From Micractinium sp. NFX-FRZ (lineage: Eukaryota > Chlorophyta > Trebouxiophyceae > Chlorellales > Chlorellaceae): a stretch of DNA of 23,735 nucleotides. Every line of letters starts with the position of its first letter. Position 1 is the stretch's first letter. Position numbers and translations under genes: made by a program. Location: the NCBI GenBank assembly GCA_029339195.1, contig JAPTJF010000653.1, forward strand, positions 1-23,735, written 5' to 3'. The notes beneath the pieces are model-generated. The model did not search any database, was not told the DNA's origin, and saw nothing but the letters and a program-made list of their open reading frames with translations. Shown one piece after another: positions 1 through 11,000 of the stretch.

Positions 1-3000
1 TGGAGCTCAGCTATGCGAGTGCTCCCTATGAGCTGCAGGCAGCCCCCCGCCTTCCCCCACCACTTCAAGCAGCGGCGGCGGCGGCGAAGCCTGGTCCCGA
101 GGCGCAGGTTTGTGGGCAGGGCAGGGCAGGGCGTGGTGGGTGGCAATTTGGTGGGTGCATGTGGGGTTGATGACAGGCGTGCCTCCCACATGCCCTGCTG
201 CTATGGGTGCCAGAGGGTGGGGTGGATACCTGCTGCCACCATGACCCCACAGCGGGCAGGCAGCATGTGTCCGTGTAGAGCCTGCACCAGGAGAGATGGC
301 GGCATGGCATGCTCGCCTGCCGCTTGCCGCCATTCGTCGCCTGCTCTTGCCAGATGCTCGCAGTGACGACACTGACTGCCCCAACCGAGTGCCTGCACTT
401 GTCTGGAGGGGCACATCTTTGTGGTGAACCCAATTGTGGCATCGGTTTGTTGTTGTGTGCTCCTCACTCTGCCGCGCCGCAGGTGGTGAAGCTGGCGGAC
501 GCCAACGGCGCCGCCTCCAGCAGCTGGCTGCAGACGGGCCCCACCCTGCACTACGCCACCACCAGCGAGGCCAAGGACGCGTTCAAGGCGCTGCTGATGG
601 ACGCGGCGGTGGGCAGCGGCATGAGCTGGGACGAGACGATGCGCCTGATTGTGGGGGACCGCAGGTGGGCGGCAGGGGTTGGTAAACCTGGGCCTGTTGC
701 CCCAGCGCAGGGGCCCAGGAAGGCAGGGGCATGAGCTGGGATGAAACACAACATGGTTGTGGGGCACTGCAGATGAGGGTCCAGGAGGAGATGTGGGGCT
801 CAGTGCAGCAGCTGACCCCAGAGCTGATGGTGGGAGACGGACGTGCGCAAGGGCCAGGCCGTTGCCGTGCCTCCAGGAAGCAGGGGCTCAGCGCAGGGGG
901 CTGGCCATGAATTGCCCGCAGGTGGCAATTCCTTGGCGGAACGAAGGCAGCTGTGCATTTGTGTGCACCCGCTCCCTCTGTGCCTTCTCCTCTCCCTCAC
1001 CACCACATCCGCTGTCTCTCAACCCACCCCTCCTCTGGCCAAGGTATGGCGCCCTCAAGTCCCTGGGCGAGAAGAAGGCCGCCTTCAACGAGTTTGTGCA
1101 GCAGCGCAAGAAGGAGGAGGCGGAGGAGGCGCGGCAGCGGCGCATGCAGGTGGGCGGGGTGTGTGGGGGTGGGCGGGGCGTACGCCCTGCTGTACCACTG
1201 CCAGGAGCTGCCTCCCATGCCCTAGCCTTACCACAACATGTGTTTGTTGTGTTCGTGTGTGCCTCCCCCCCCCATTCCCAGGCCAAGGAGGGCTTCCACG
1301 CCCTGCTGGGCACATGCCAGGATCTGCCTCCCCCACCTCGTACCATGTAGCCTTATCAGGACGTGTTCTTTGCCATTGTTTTCCCAGGCCAAGGAGGGCT
1401 TCTACGCCCTGCTGGACGAGTGCCAGGAGCTCAAGGCCGCCACGCGCCCCAAGTTCAGCAAGGCGCGAGACCTGCTGGAGCTGGAGCCCCGCTGGCAGGT
1501 GGGTGCCCCCCTCCTTGCTTGCTTGTGTGCTTGCTTGCCTGTTTGTTCTCGGTTTTGGCGGCTGCACGGGCGGGCAGTGGGAAGTGAAGGCGGCAGCTGT
1601 TTGCTGGGCGGGGTGTGATGAGGCAGCAGGGGCAGGGAGGGAAGTGGAAAGTGGCGGGCAGGGGGGAGGCGCGAGACCTGCTGGAGCTGGAGGCACGCTG
1701 GCAGGTGGGCGTTCGCAGCCTTAGTTCAAGGGCGGTGTCTGTGTGCTGGGGTCTGGGTGTGTGGGGGACCTGCGGTGGGCACCTGCGCCCGGCGGGTGTA
1801 CGCCCCGCCTGCCCCTGGCCGCAGGCTGTGCACAGAGCCCAGGAGCGTGGCACACTGGATCATGTCCCTTCTGCACTACCCGCCCCGAATCTGCAACCCA
1901 CTTGCTCTTTTACACACATGCCGCAGGCGGTGGACAGCGCCAAGGAGCGTGAGGAGCTGTTTGAGGACTGGATGGATGAGAAGGAGAAGCAGGTGGGGGC
2001 GGGAGCGCACTCAGGAGCACCTGCTTGTTGCCTGAGAAATGCCACCAGCCTTCCAGATGTGGGGGCGAGCAGACCGAGGCTGGAACAGCGTTCCTGATAC
2101 TCCGGCTCGCCCCTGGCGCCAGCACTTGATCCATGAGGACAGGCGTGTCCAGGACTCATTCGTGTGCAGATAGGTAATGCTCTACTCGTTCAATTTTTAC
2201 TCATTCCGTGTTTGCCTGCTCGATGATGTGCAGGAGAAGGAGGCGAAGAAGGCGGAGACCAAGCGGCGGCGGGCAGCTTTCCGGGAGCTGCTGGAGCGCT
2301 CCAAGTGAGGCCCGCTCGCTCCCTGCTGCTGATGCCCTGCATTGCAGGCAGTGATTGTTTCACTGGAAGCTGTGTTGCATTCTCAGCTGGAGTACTGTTG
2401 CATTCCCAGCTTGAGCACCCCAGGAAGAGTGGTTTCCTGTCCGCCATTGACTGCAACTTGCCCGCTGGGCTGGCCAGCCGGCTGCTTGGTAGCCAATGCT
2501 GCCGTTGCCGCGGCTTGCGCCGCACTGCCTGGCTGCATCTCTGGTATGGATAGCCCATGTCAACCCAACCCCACTTTGGGCAACCCCTGACGCAGGTTTG
2601 TCAAGTTTGACACGCCATGGCGCAAGGCGCAGGACCGGCTGGCAGGTGGGTGGGTCGGCAGGCAGGCGGGCAGGCAGGCAGGCGAACAGCCCCGCAGGGC
2701 ACAGAGCTGTTCCCTGCGCCCCGCCTGCGGCGCACCGCCATAGTGCTACAGCAGCCGGGATGAGGCTGCTCCTGTCCCACACATGCCGCCAGTGCCCCAC
2801 CTCATCCCTGCACCCCACACACACACCTTCAGCCTTCTTCTTTCTTTCTTTCTTTCTTTCTTCCGTCCTTTCCACCCACCTGCTGCAGGGGAGGAGGAGT
2901 ACGACCAGCTGGACAAGTTGGACCGGCTGGAGGTGTTTGAGGAGTACATCAGGTGGGGGCATGCTTTTTGCGTGCAAGCCTGTGCGTGGCGGCTCGGCTT

Positions 3001-6000
3001 CACTGCCAGCTGGGGGCGCGGCTGGAGGTGTATGAGCAGTACCATCAGACAAGGTGGCGCTCGGCAAGGCTCCCTTGCCTTTTCCTGCTGCATGCACGGT
3101 CCCGGGGCGCCTCATCATTTGGCCGCCTCAGCCTCCTGCCTCACCCCACACCCGCTGCTGCCCCGAGCATTGCAGGGAGCTGGAGCGCCAGGAGCGGGAG
3201 GAGCGGGAGAAGGAGAAGGAGGAGCGCAAGCGGCTGGAGCGGCTGAACCGGTGAGGGCAGGCAGGCCGGGGAGGGCGGGCGTGCATGCACATGCTCACTG
3301 GCTAGTAGAGCAGTGGCCTGCTGCGCCGTGCTGTGCTGTGCTGTATGCAGCGTGCCGGCACGAACGCCCCACAAGGCTCACACGCCATGCCGTGCCACGC
3401 CTCACTGTCAATTCACCTCGTCTTCCCCCGTGCTGCAGCGACGCCTTCCGCGCGCTGCTGGCCAAGCACCGGGCAGAGGGCATCATCAATGCGGCCACGC
3501 GCTGGCGGGTGAGCAAGCTGAGGGTGTCAACGTGTCGTGTGTTTCTGACTCAATCATGCATGACATCCAGAATGCGCATGCACGTAGTGCAGCACCAGCA
3601 GTACATGCAGAGCACACTGCATGCACTGCTGGCGTGCTGGGGCGTGTGCGCGCTCTGTCTGGTCGGCATCTTGGATGCCGCAGGCCAGGGCTGAAGCATC
3701 GCGGCTGCCTGGTTTGCTGCACTCCCGCAACCCCTGCCTCCTTCCCCCAATGCCCCACCCTCCCGCCACCCCCACCCCCACCCCACACCTCGCTGCAGGA
3801 GTATCTGCCGGTGGTGAAGGAGGAGCCCTCCTACGAGGCGGTGGAGCGCAACACCAGCGGCAGCCGGCCCAAGGAGCTCTTCCAGGTGGGGGGGGCGGGG
3901 CAACAGGGCAGGGACAGCGCTGCAGGTGGGGCAGGCCAGCGTTGCAGGGCAGCGTTGCAGGAGGGCGTCGCAGGACAGCATATGCAGGGCAGCCCATAGA
4001 AGGAGGCGGCGGCGGGGCGCTGATGCGCCCGCCATGTGCAATGGAACGCCCCCTCTTTCGGCAATCCGCCGACGGCCGTTGCACAAGGAGCGCTGTGTGT
4101 ATTCCCCTGATTTCATCTTTATCCAAACCATATCTGTATCCAAACCATATGTGCGCTTGCAGGACATTCTGGAGGAGATGGAGGCTGAGTACGGCAAGCA
4201 GCGGGACGCGGTCAGGGCGGCGGTCAAGGAGCGGGGCATCGAGGTGCGCGCTGATGAGGCACACGCTGCGGCGGCCGGCCGGGGGTGGGGGGTGTTCGAA
4301 CGCCTCCTCACGGGCTGGAGCACCCTGGCAGGGTGGTGTGGGCCGTTCAGGTGGCGGCCGTGGTTGGCTGCATGCAAGCCCAGCGGCATGCAAGCCCAGA
4401 TGTATACTACGCCTCCCGGCCTTCCTGTACCCCCCTGTACTTCCCATCGCTTACTGTGAGTGTGCAGGTAGTGGGGGTGGGCAGCAGCTCCAGGAGTCCT
4501 CCCAAAGGCGGCACCCTCCCCTGTCTCTCATCCTCCCACTTCTGTCTCAACCCCATCCCCCCCTTCTTACCTTGGTTGCTTCCCCATTGGTGCAGGTGGG
4601 GGCGGACAGCAGCCTGGAGGCGTTCAAGGCGGCGCTGGCAGAGGGGGACCAGGCGGGGCTGGAGGGCGTGGCCGAGGCCAGCATGTGAGGCTGGGTGGGG
4701 GGGAGGAGCAGGAAAGGAAGCACGGGAAAGGCTTGCAGGGGCTTGCAGGGAGTGGGAGAGGCACTTCCCAATCAATGTCCGCTGCCCACTGGCCTCGTGT
4801 CCTTCCAGGGCAGACCGCTCCCTGCTGAGATGTCTGCCCGCAGCAAGCTGGACCACAAGGAGCTGGTGGGGCGGGCCAGCACCAGTACCGCCCTCACTGA
4901 CACTCACTGTACTGCCCATGCGTACTGCTGCATGTACTGCCCCGCAGCAAGCTGTACCACGAGGAGCTGGTGGGGCGGGCCAAGGAGGAGGCGTACAAGG
5001 CGGAGAAGAAGGTGGGGTGTGCTGTGGCGTAGGGGGAAGGGGGGACAGCGGTGGGGGCGTACTAGTGACGCACAACAGAGAGTCTACATCAGCTCAGCGC
5101 ACGCAGCGGTGATGTGGGGTGCAGGGGGACCTGGGTGGGCAGGCGGCCCTTGGTAGGGGTGTCAGGAGCATGTGTGCTTGCGGGTGTGTGAGTGTGCACG
5201 AGTGTGCATGTGTGTGCGTGTATGGGCATGGGCGTGAGGCCGCCCCCCTCCACATGCTGCAGCACATGCTCGGCTGCCTGCGGCGTCCCACCCTCCCCAT
5301 ATCCCCCCCTCCTCCCGCCACCCCTGCAGGCGCGCCGCGCGCGTGAGGACTTCCTGTACATGCTGAAGCACATGCGTGACATCCGGGCGGACACGACCTG
5401 GGAGGCGGCGGCGGAGCTGTGCCGCGGCGAGCCCGAGTGGGAGGCGGTGGCCAGCGACGAGGAGCGCAAGGCGGCTTATGAGGAGTATGTGGAGAAGCTC
5501 AAGGTGAGGCCCGGTGGGGGCAAGGGGTTGTGATTTTATACACATTCCTGAGGTGCCGCTCATGCCCTGAATCCGAGGATGTTGTGTGTACATGCAGGCA
5601 CACTCCTGCCTGGCCCCTCTCTCCGCCTGCACCCCCGCACTGCCGCGCTTCCTCTCAACCCCCCTTTTCCCCTGTTTCTCTGTCTTCTTACCGCCAGGCC
5701 AAGGAGGCTGAGCGTGCAGAGCGCAAGCGCGCGCGCGAGGGCGAGGGCGGCGGCGACAGCAGCGGCGACGACGAGGGGCGGAGGGAGAAGAAGAAGAAGC
5801 ACAAGAAGGAGAAGAAGAGCAGGTGGGTGCCCTGGCTGAGGATGTGCACTGAGCAATGGGAATAGGAGGGGCATGTGATGGTGCCTGAGGTAAGGCAGAG
5901 AGGCACTTGGACGAGAGAAAGAGAAGACAGGTTCTCTACATTCGCTTGCACGCCCAAGCCTACTTGGCGAGGGCGCCTAGGCGTGATGGGGCGCGGGTAC

Positions 6001-6526
6001 GGCATCGCAGGAGAGGAAGGGTCACCAGCAAGGAGAGGAACTCTGTTTCTAATTGAAACACCATGTACGGTTTGCCTCTCCCCCACCCGCAGGCACCACG
6101 ACGAGCGGTCGGACGACGACGACCGCCGCAGCAAGAAGCACCGGCGGCACAAGGACCGCAGCCGCAGCCCCAGCCGCTCAGCCCGCAGCCGCAGCCGGTC
6201 GGAGCGACCGCGCGGTGAGTGAGCGGCGGTACTTGCCTGCCTGTGCCTGCCCTGCTCCGCCCTGCTCCCGCTCTGCTGCTGGCTGCTGGCTGCCCGCGCT
6301 GTTTGCGCGCGCCCTGCCAGGCACCCGGGGTGTGCTGCCGTGGTGCTGCCGTGGTGCTGCTGTGGTCACGCCAGCTGTGCCCGCTGGGCTCCTCTAGCCC
6401 CATCGCACCAAGCGCCTTGGCCGCTGGCAAGCTGATGTGTGCGCCCTGCCTGCTGCACCTTGTTCACACGCCCTGCCCCTGCCCCACCCCCTCCCTGGTT
6501 CAGATGCGGAGGAAGGGGAGATCTGA
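1..6526 (+). CDS. PRP40: Prp40-like pre-mRNA splicing factor with FF domains (5' partial, 18 exons)
   Basis: Exons: 1-107 (runs off the left edge, codons in register from base 3), 483-664, 1044-1149, 1388-1498, 1927-1992, 2234-2304, 2596-2645, 2889-2952, 3176-3250, 3439-3508, 3799-3885, 4163-4243, 4596-4684, 4948-5011, 5330-5503, 5698-5822, 6093-6214, 6504-6526. All phases join to give 554 visible residues. FF domains start near visible residues 64 (AKDAFKALL), 132 (AKEGFYALL), 200 (RRAAFRELL), 277 (RDAFRALL) and 410 (AREDFLYMLK); a degenerate one may lie at 357-407. Residues 466-554 are a Lys/Arg/Ser/Asp tail ending DAEEGEI. In known Prp40 proteins N-terminal WW domains and the FF array bridge U1 snRNP and branch-point factors in the nucleus; the WW part would lie upstream of this window. 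TCERG1/CA150-type elongation regulators share this architecture, but the short RS-like tail favours Prp40. The last exon is only 23 nt. Introns 108-482, 4244-4595 and 5012-5329 hold nothing I recognise. Confidence 0.92.
729..773 (+). repeat. Decayed copy of the 3' end of the 483-664 exon, inside the next intron
   Basis: The segment repeats exon bases 618-664 (GGCATGAGCTGGGA...), with scattered substitutions and two missing bases. It ends in GCAG followed by ATGAGG where the true exon has GCAG followed by GTGGGC, so the donor GT has been lost. It is non-coding in the spliced model. Confidence 0.8.
1176..1387 (+). repeat. Two pseudo-copies of the 1388-1498 exon start with intron sequence
   Basis: Copy B (1282-1320) matches the start of the true exon (1388-1426) at 34 of 39 bases and keeps a CAG acceptor at 1279-1281. 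Read in frame it meets TAG at 1348-1350. Copy A (from about 1176) keeps TACGCCCTGCTG and TGCCAGGAGCT but has lost the exon start. A and B also share their following intron-like sequence, so this is a roughly 106-116 bp tandem array whose last member is the functional exon. Confidence 0.8.
1636..1704 (+). repeat. Near-perfect duplicate of an FF2 exon end; possible 69-nt cassette exon
   Basis: Bases 1667-1709 match 1461-1503 at 41 of 43 positions, including the donor CAG/GTGGG. A CAG acceptor at 1633-1635 would define an exon of exactly 69 nt, open throughout, in phase 0 at both ends, adding 23 residues that include ARDLLELEARWQ. The sequence upstream of that acceptor is purine-rich, so splicing there may be weak. 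The default gene model skips it. Confidence 0.55.
1825..1849 (+). repeat. Decayed copy of the 1927-1992 exon start
   Basis: It follows CCGCAG and matches the first 25 bases of the true exon at 21 positions (GCTGTGCACAGAGCCCAGGAG against GCGGTGGACAGCGCCAAGGAG). There is no clear donor after it, so it is unlikely to be a working exon. Confidence 0.65.
2839..2864. repeat. (TTTC)n microsatellite in an intron
   Basis: A run of TTTC units lies in the pyrimidine-rich part of the intron before the 2889 exon and may serve as its polypyrimidine tract. Confidence 0.85.
3019..3048 (+). repeat. Decayed copy of the 2889-2952 exon end
   Basis: It repeats exon bases 2924-2952 with two substitutions and one inserted C. 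The true exon ends ATCAG/GTGGGG; the copy ends ATCAG/ACAAGG, so the donor is lost. It lies 67 bp into the following intron. Confidence 0.75.
4844..4877 (+). repeat. Near-perfect copy of the 4948-5011 exon start with its acceptor
   Basis: The segment matches 4948-4981 at 32 of 34 bases and is preceded by a good acceptor (TGCCCGCAG). Copy and true exon are 104 bp apart. Splicing to the upstream acceptor would retain 104 nt and shift the frame, so the downstream site is the productive one. Confidence 0.8.
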
Positions 6527-7041
6527 GCGCCCACCTGCATGCAAGCGCTGGCTGGCTGCGCAGCCCGGCAACACAATCGGCAAGCAGGCATACCACATGA
6601 CTGGGTTAAACCCAATCCTCTCGGTTTGGCCTCTCAGCCGCCAGCCGCAGTTGCCCAAGCCAGGGGTCTGGCCCCGCCAGCGGCTGCACTCACCGACCCC
6701 CATTCATCTGCTTTCTCCCTCACATTCAATGGGCACATTCCTACGGTGCGATCACACATGCTGTAATGCCCGCCACTTGCGACCAAGGCAGCTTGCTGCC
6801 ACAGCATAAGAAGACAGCATCCTTTGCAAGTGCAGACAAAAGCAGGTGTGAGCAGGTGGTGTAGGAACCAGTGTAGGGCGTGTACACATGTTATTCGTGG
6901 GGTTGAATGTAGTACGACAAGTGATTGTGACTTGAAATTAAAGGGAAGTGCTCGTGGTGTTTCACAGTGCAGGTGGTCGGTTGATTGCCTGCAGCCTGCA
7001 CTGCCCATCTCGCTGACCTTGCCTGCCTATCCAGCTGCCAG
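6527..7041. other. Convergent intergenic region
   Basis: It lies between the 3' ends of two convergent genes and should hold both 3' UTRs. I see no coding exon here. Apart from the TGTAA above I found no poly(A) motif for the minus-strand kinase gene. Confidence 0.7.
6762..6766 (+). terminator. TGTAA poly(A) signal, Prp40-like gene
   Basis: TGTAA, the usual green-algal polyadenylation signal, lies 236 bp past the TGA stop. It is the only plus-strand TGTAA in this intergenic gap. Confidence 0.5.
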
Positions 7042-8047
7042 CTAGCTGCCATCAGCCTCAGGCAGCCGCAACCGCTGCAGCGCCTGGCCAGCTGTGGGCC
7101 GCTGTAGGGGGTCCTGTTGAAGGAGGGCTTGAATGAGGGCCAGCACAGTGTGGGGGCACTCGTGCGGGGCCTGGGGCAGCCGCCACTCGCCCCGCCGGTC
7201 CACAGGAGTCTGGGTGGTGAGCTCAATCAGCAGCATGCCAAAACTGCAGGCAGGCAGGCAAAGGGAGCGCCCCAGGGATGTGTGGTTGGAGAGGGTGCAC
7301 ACAGCAGCGCTGGCGGCGCAGCACTCTTTGTTGATGCTTGGTACAGCGCTTCAACACTCAGGCTGAACCCCGTGGGTGGCCCCGTCGACGATACTGCTGC
7401 GCTGCTGTAGCGTGCTGCTACAGTGTGTAGCAGGGAGGCGCCACTAGCAGCTGCCCAATCAGCTGCACACCGCCTGGCTTACCCTAACCCTAACCCTAAC
7501 CTTAGATATAACCCTCAAGCCATCACCTGTACATGTCAGCAGCCACCGTGCAGGGCTCTCCCATCATCTGCTCCGGGGCTGCAGCAGGGGAAGTGGGCCA
7601 GGGGAGCATGTCAGTTGGGCGTGTAGGTTGGGGTGAGATGGGCCGGGGGGGGGCCACTGGGCAGATAGCCAGAAGAGGCCAAGTGGCAGTGGCTGGCTGC
7701 TGCATGATGCTTCTCAAAGAACGCACAGTAGGCCGGCGCGTGCTGGCTGCTGAACGCGTTTTGGTTTGCCTCGCCAGGTACGACGTCGCTGGGCTGAGCG
7801 CACGTCGAGCGGCAAGTGCCCGCCTGCCTCGAGCCCCACCCGCCCGCCCACCTGCGTGCGAGCAGGAGAAGCCTGCCGCCGTGCTTCGTGTGTAGCTGCG
7901 CACCACCTTTGCAATCCCCAGGTCCGCCAGGCACGCTCGCAGGTCGTTAGTCAACAGCACGTTGCTGCAGCGCCGGGAGTTCAGGGGGCACGCCCGTGAC
8001 GTTGGCGAGGCGGGCAGCCAGGCAAGAGCGTGCACCACACTAGAAGT

Positions 8048-8078
<31 letters not shown>

Positions 8079-11000
8079 CTACGATTGACAGCATTGAGTG
8101 CAGCACCAACGCCAGCGGTCTAAGCACCCACTTTGATTTGAGGTCGCTATGCATTATGTGCAGCGTGCCGTGCAGGTGCTCCAGCCCCTCGGCCACGTCC
8201 AGCGCCACCTGGCGCCCCCTGCAGGCACAGCAGGCGCAGCAGGGCGAGGCACAGGGTGGGGGCTCCGCCTGCCACGCTGGCACAACAGCTGCCCCAGAGG
8301 GGCCATCCCCGCAGCATACAAAGGGCAATCCAGGCAGCAGGGGCTGCGGCGGATGCAGGGCGCGGGGCTTGGCAGCAGGGCTTGGCAGGAGGCAACGCAC
8401 CCCGCTGCCCAGCGCAGGGCATGGCGCCGCTGCGGGTCCTGGAGTGCCGCCCGCAGGCTGCCGCCGCCCATGAGCCTCATCACCAGCATCAGCAGCTGGC
8501 CCTGCAGGCAGCGCGGCAGGCGTGAAGCGAGGCCCAGGCTCACCATGCGCTACAGCATCAGCAGTACTGTTGGCTGCTTGTCGGCAGAACAGAACCAGCG
8601 AGGCATACCGGGGGCGGCAGACAGTGCAGGCTTGCGGTAGGGTTGGCAGGGCAGCGCAGCACACCCACCGCGACTGCCACCGCCAGCAGCGGGACCACTC
8701 GCTCGTGTGTGCACTGCCGCAGCAAAGCAATCTCACGCCACGCGTCTTGGGAGTCGGCCAGAGGTTGGTCAAACACCTGCGCTGGCACGCACGGCGGGAC
8801 AACTGGCATGACACGGCATGATCCAGCATCGCGCAGCACAGCACAGCACCCGCCTGGCTTGGCACGGCGCAACAAAGCACAGCACAGCGTGGCATGTCAT
8901 GCCACGACACAGCACAGCGTAGCGCCTCCCGGACTCTGACAGCAGCACATGCAGAGTCTTGCCCCCCTCTTAAGCCCAACACATCTGCACCGCACTACGC
9001 CTCGCCAACCGCTGCCCGCGGGCCTCCCCTCCACTGCCCCCGGTCACCCTGCCTCACAACCTGCCATGTCAGCAGCAGGTGGTGTAGTGGATTCCACCCA
9101 CCTTGACTGCCACCCGGCACCCTTGCATCAACGCCTCACACACCACTGCATGCGCTCCTTGCCCCAACACCACCACGCGGCCGTGCTCATCGCACACAAA
9201 CTGCAGGCGGGCAGGGCAGAGGGGAGCGAGCAATGAAGGACCTGGAAATTCAGGATGCCAGAGTGGGATGAGGGCAGGCCGGCCTACAGGTATCTTATGC
9301 CACACAAGCAGGTGGCGTGACCACAGCGCACAGCATCCCCACCAACGGCTTGCTCACCGTGAGATCATCGGCAGGCAGCTGCAGGGAAGCTGTGTCCAGG
9401 TGCCAGCCTGGCGGCAGCAGCGGGGCGTGCTCTGGCAGGGCTTGGGGCGGCCACGCGCCGTGCTGTGCCAACAGGCCGATGCCTCCACCACTTACACTGC
9501 TGGCGCCCTTGGCACGCTGTAGCTGCATGGTGTGTGCCTGGTGGGCTGGCAGCATGTGAGCATGCAGCACAACCATGCTGCGGCCCAGCCTTGGCCCCAG
9601 CTCAGATCTCAGCAACGCCTCGAGCTCCGCCCGCCGCCGCTGGCCCCTCCGACTGCCAGCTGTCACCCCTCCCTTCGGCTGACAGCCTCCCTTCGGCTGA
9701 CAGCCTGCTGAGGCATGCTGAGTGCCAAGGCCAATCCCCTGCTCAGCGCTGCTGCCCTGTTGCCTGTGCGCCTGGCGGACGCGCTGCTTCAGGCGCCACA
9801 GGCGCCAAATGCCGGTGCTGGCTGCTGCTAGTGCCGGCAGCGCCAGTGCCAGGCCAGCTGCGGCGGCAGCACTCAGCCGTCCAGAGCGCAACCTGGTACG
9901 GCTGGCGGCAGCCTGTGCCTCCCACAGCTGTGGCAAAGCGTGCTCAGCGCACGGCGGCAGCCCTGGTTCCGCTGCAGTCTGCTCCAGCCTCCTGCATGCC
10001 GGGCAGGCGCGGGGCAGCGACCGGCCACATAACCACACTGTGGTCACTGAGACAGCAGCGTCCCGCAGCGCTCGTGATCTCCAGTGCAGGCAGAAGGGCG
10101 GCAGGCAGGCATCAGCTAGTCCGCAAAGCAAGTGTGCTGCTGTCTGAAAGAAGTCCTCCAGCTGACCCAAAGCACTCCAGGCATCACACTCACAGGTGTG
10201 CCAGCGAGGCAGCAGCGCACCAGCCCTCAGGCACATGCCCTTCCACACCGGTGCAGCTCAAATCACTGCATGGGCGGGCAGGCAAGGGCGCGGGGGCAAG
10301 GCAGGTATAAGCAGCCCAAGACCGAGGGTGTGCCTTGCACCAGCGCCTGTGCAGAACACATGCAGGTGGCAGGCGGCAGGCAGGCAGGAGGACAGGCATG
10401 CAGATGGGCAGGCGGGCGGGCGCGCAGGCAGGCTGCAGACAGGTGGGCAAGCAGGCAGGCAAGCAGGCAGGCAGCAGGGTGCGTGTGCGTGGGTGCCTGT
10501 CTCACATGGAATGAATTTTCTTCCACGGCAGGCTGTCTGGCAGGGAGCCGGCCAGGGCTGGGTTGCTGGACAGGCACAGCGCTTCCAGTTCTGCCAGTGC
10601 GCCTGGCAGCAGCCAGGCCACAGGGAAGGCGGGCCCGGCAAGGGAGTTGGACCCCAAGTCGAGCACATGAAGCGGGGACTGCAGGCAGCAGTGTGTTGCA
10701 CAACAAGGGGAAGCAAGCCCATTAAGAGGGTGGTGTCGGGGGAGGTAAGAGGGGGCGGCGTGCTGGGAGCAGAAGGAACATGCCCAGGGCGGCGCAGGTA
10801 TGCAAGGGCCGGGTGCGGGTGAGGGGCACCGGCTGGGTGTACCGCACTTCCTCCCGCTGGATGTGCCGCATCCCCCCTGGCTGGGTGTACCGCATTTTCT
10901 CCCGGCTGGATGTACCGCTTTGCCCCCCGGCTAATGTACCACTTTGCCCCCCAGCTGAATGTATCGCATTGCCGCGCGGCTGGTGGTGCAATGCACTACC

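Noticed and set aside
757..1350. 197-codon plus-strand frame as a gene
   Set aside because: It crosses two introns and one true exon, includes the pseudo-copy of the next exon, and ends in that copy's stop.
7481..7501. Chromosome end
   Set aside because: Only three units, inside a gene and flanked by unique sequence on both sides.
7981..8982. 333-codon minus-strand open frame as a single-exon gene
   Set aside because: Only its kinase catalytic-loop part is coding. The rest spans introns and is out of frame with the neighbouring kinase exons.
9069..9101. tRNA-like GTGGTGTAGTGGATT sequence
   Set aside because: No cloverleaf follows; it is the start of the intron after the VAVK exon of the kinase gene read on the other strand.
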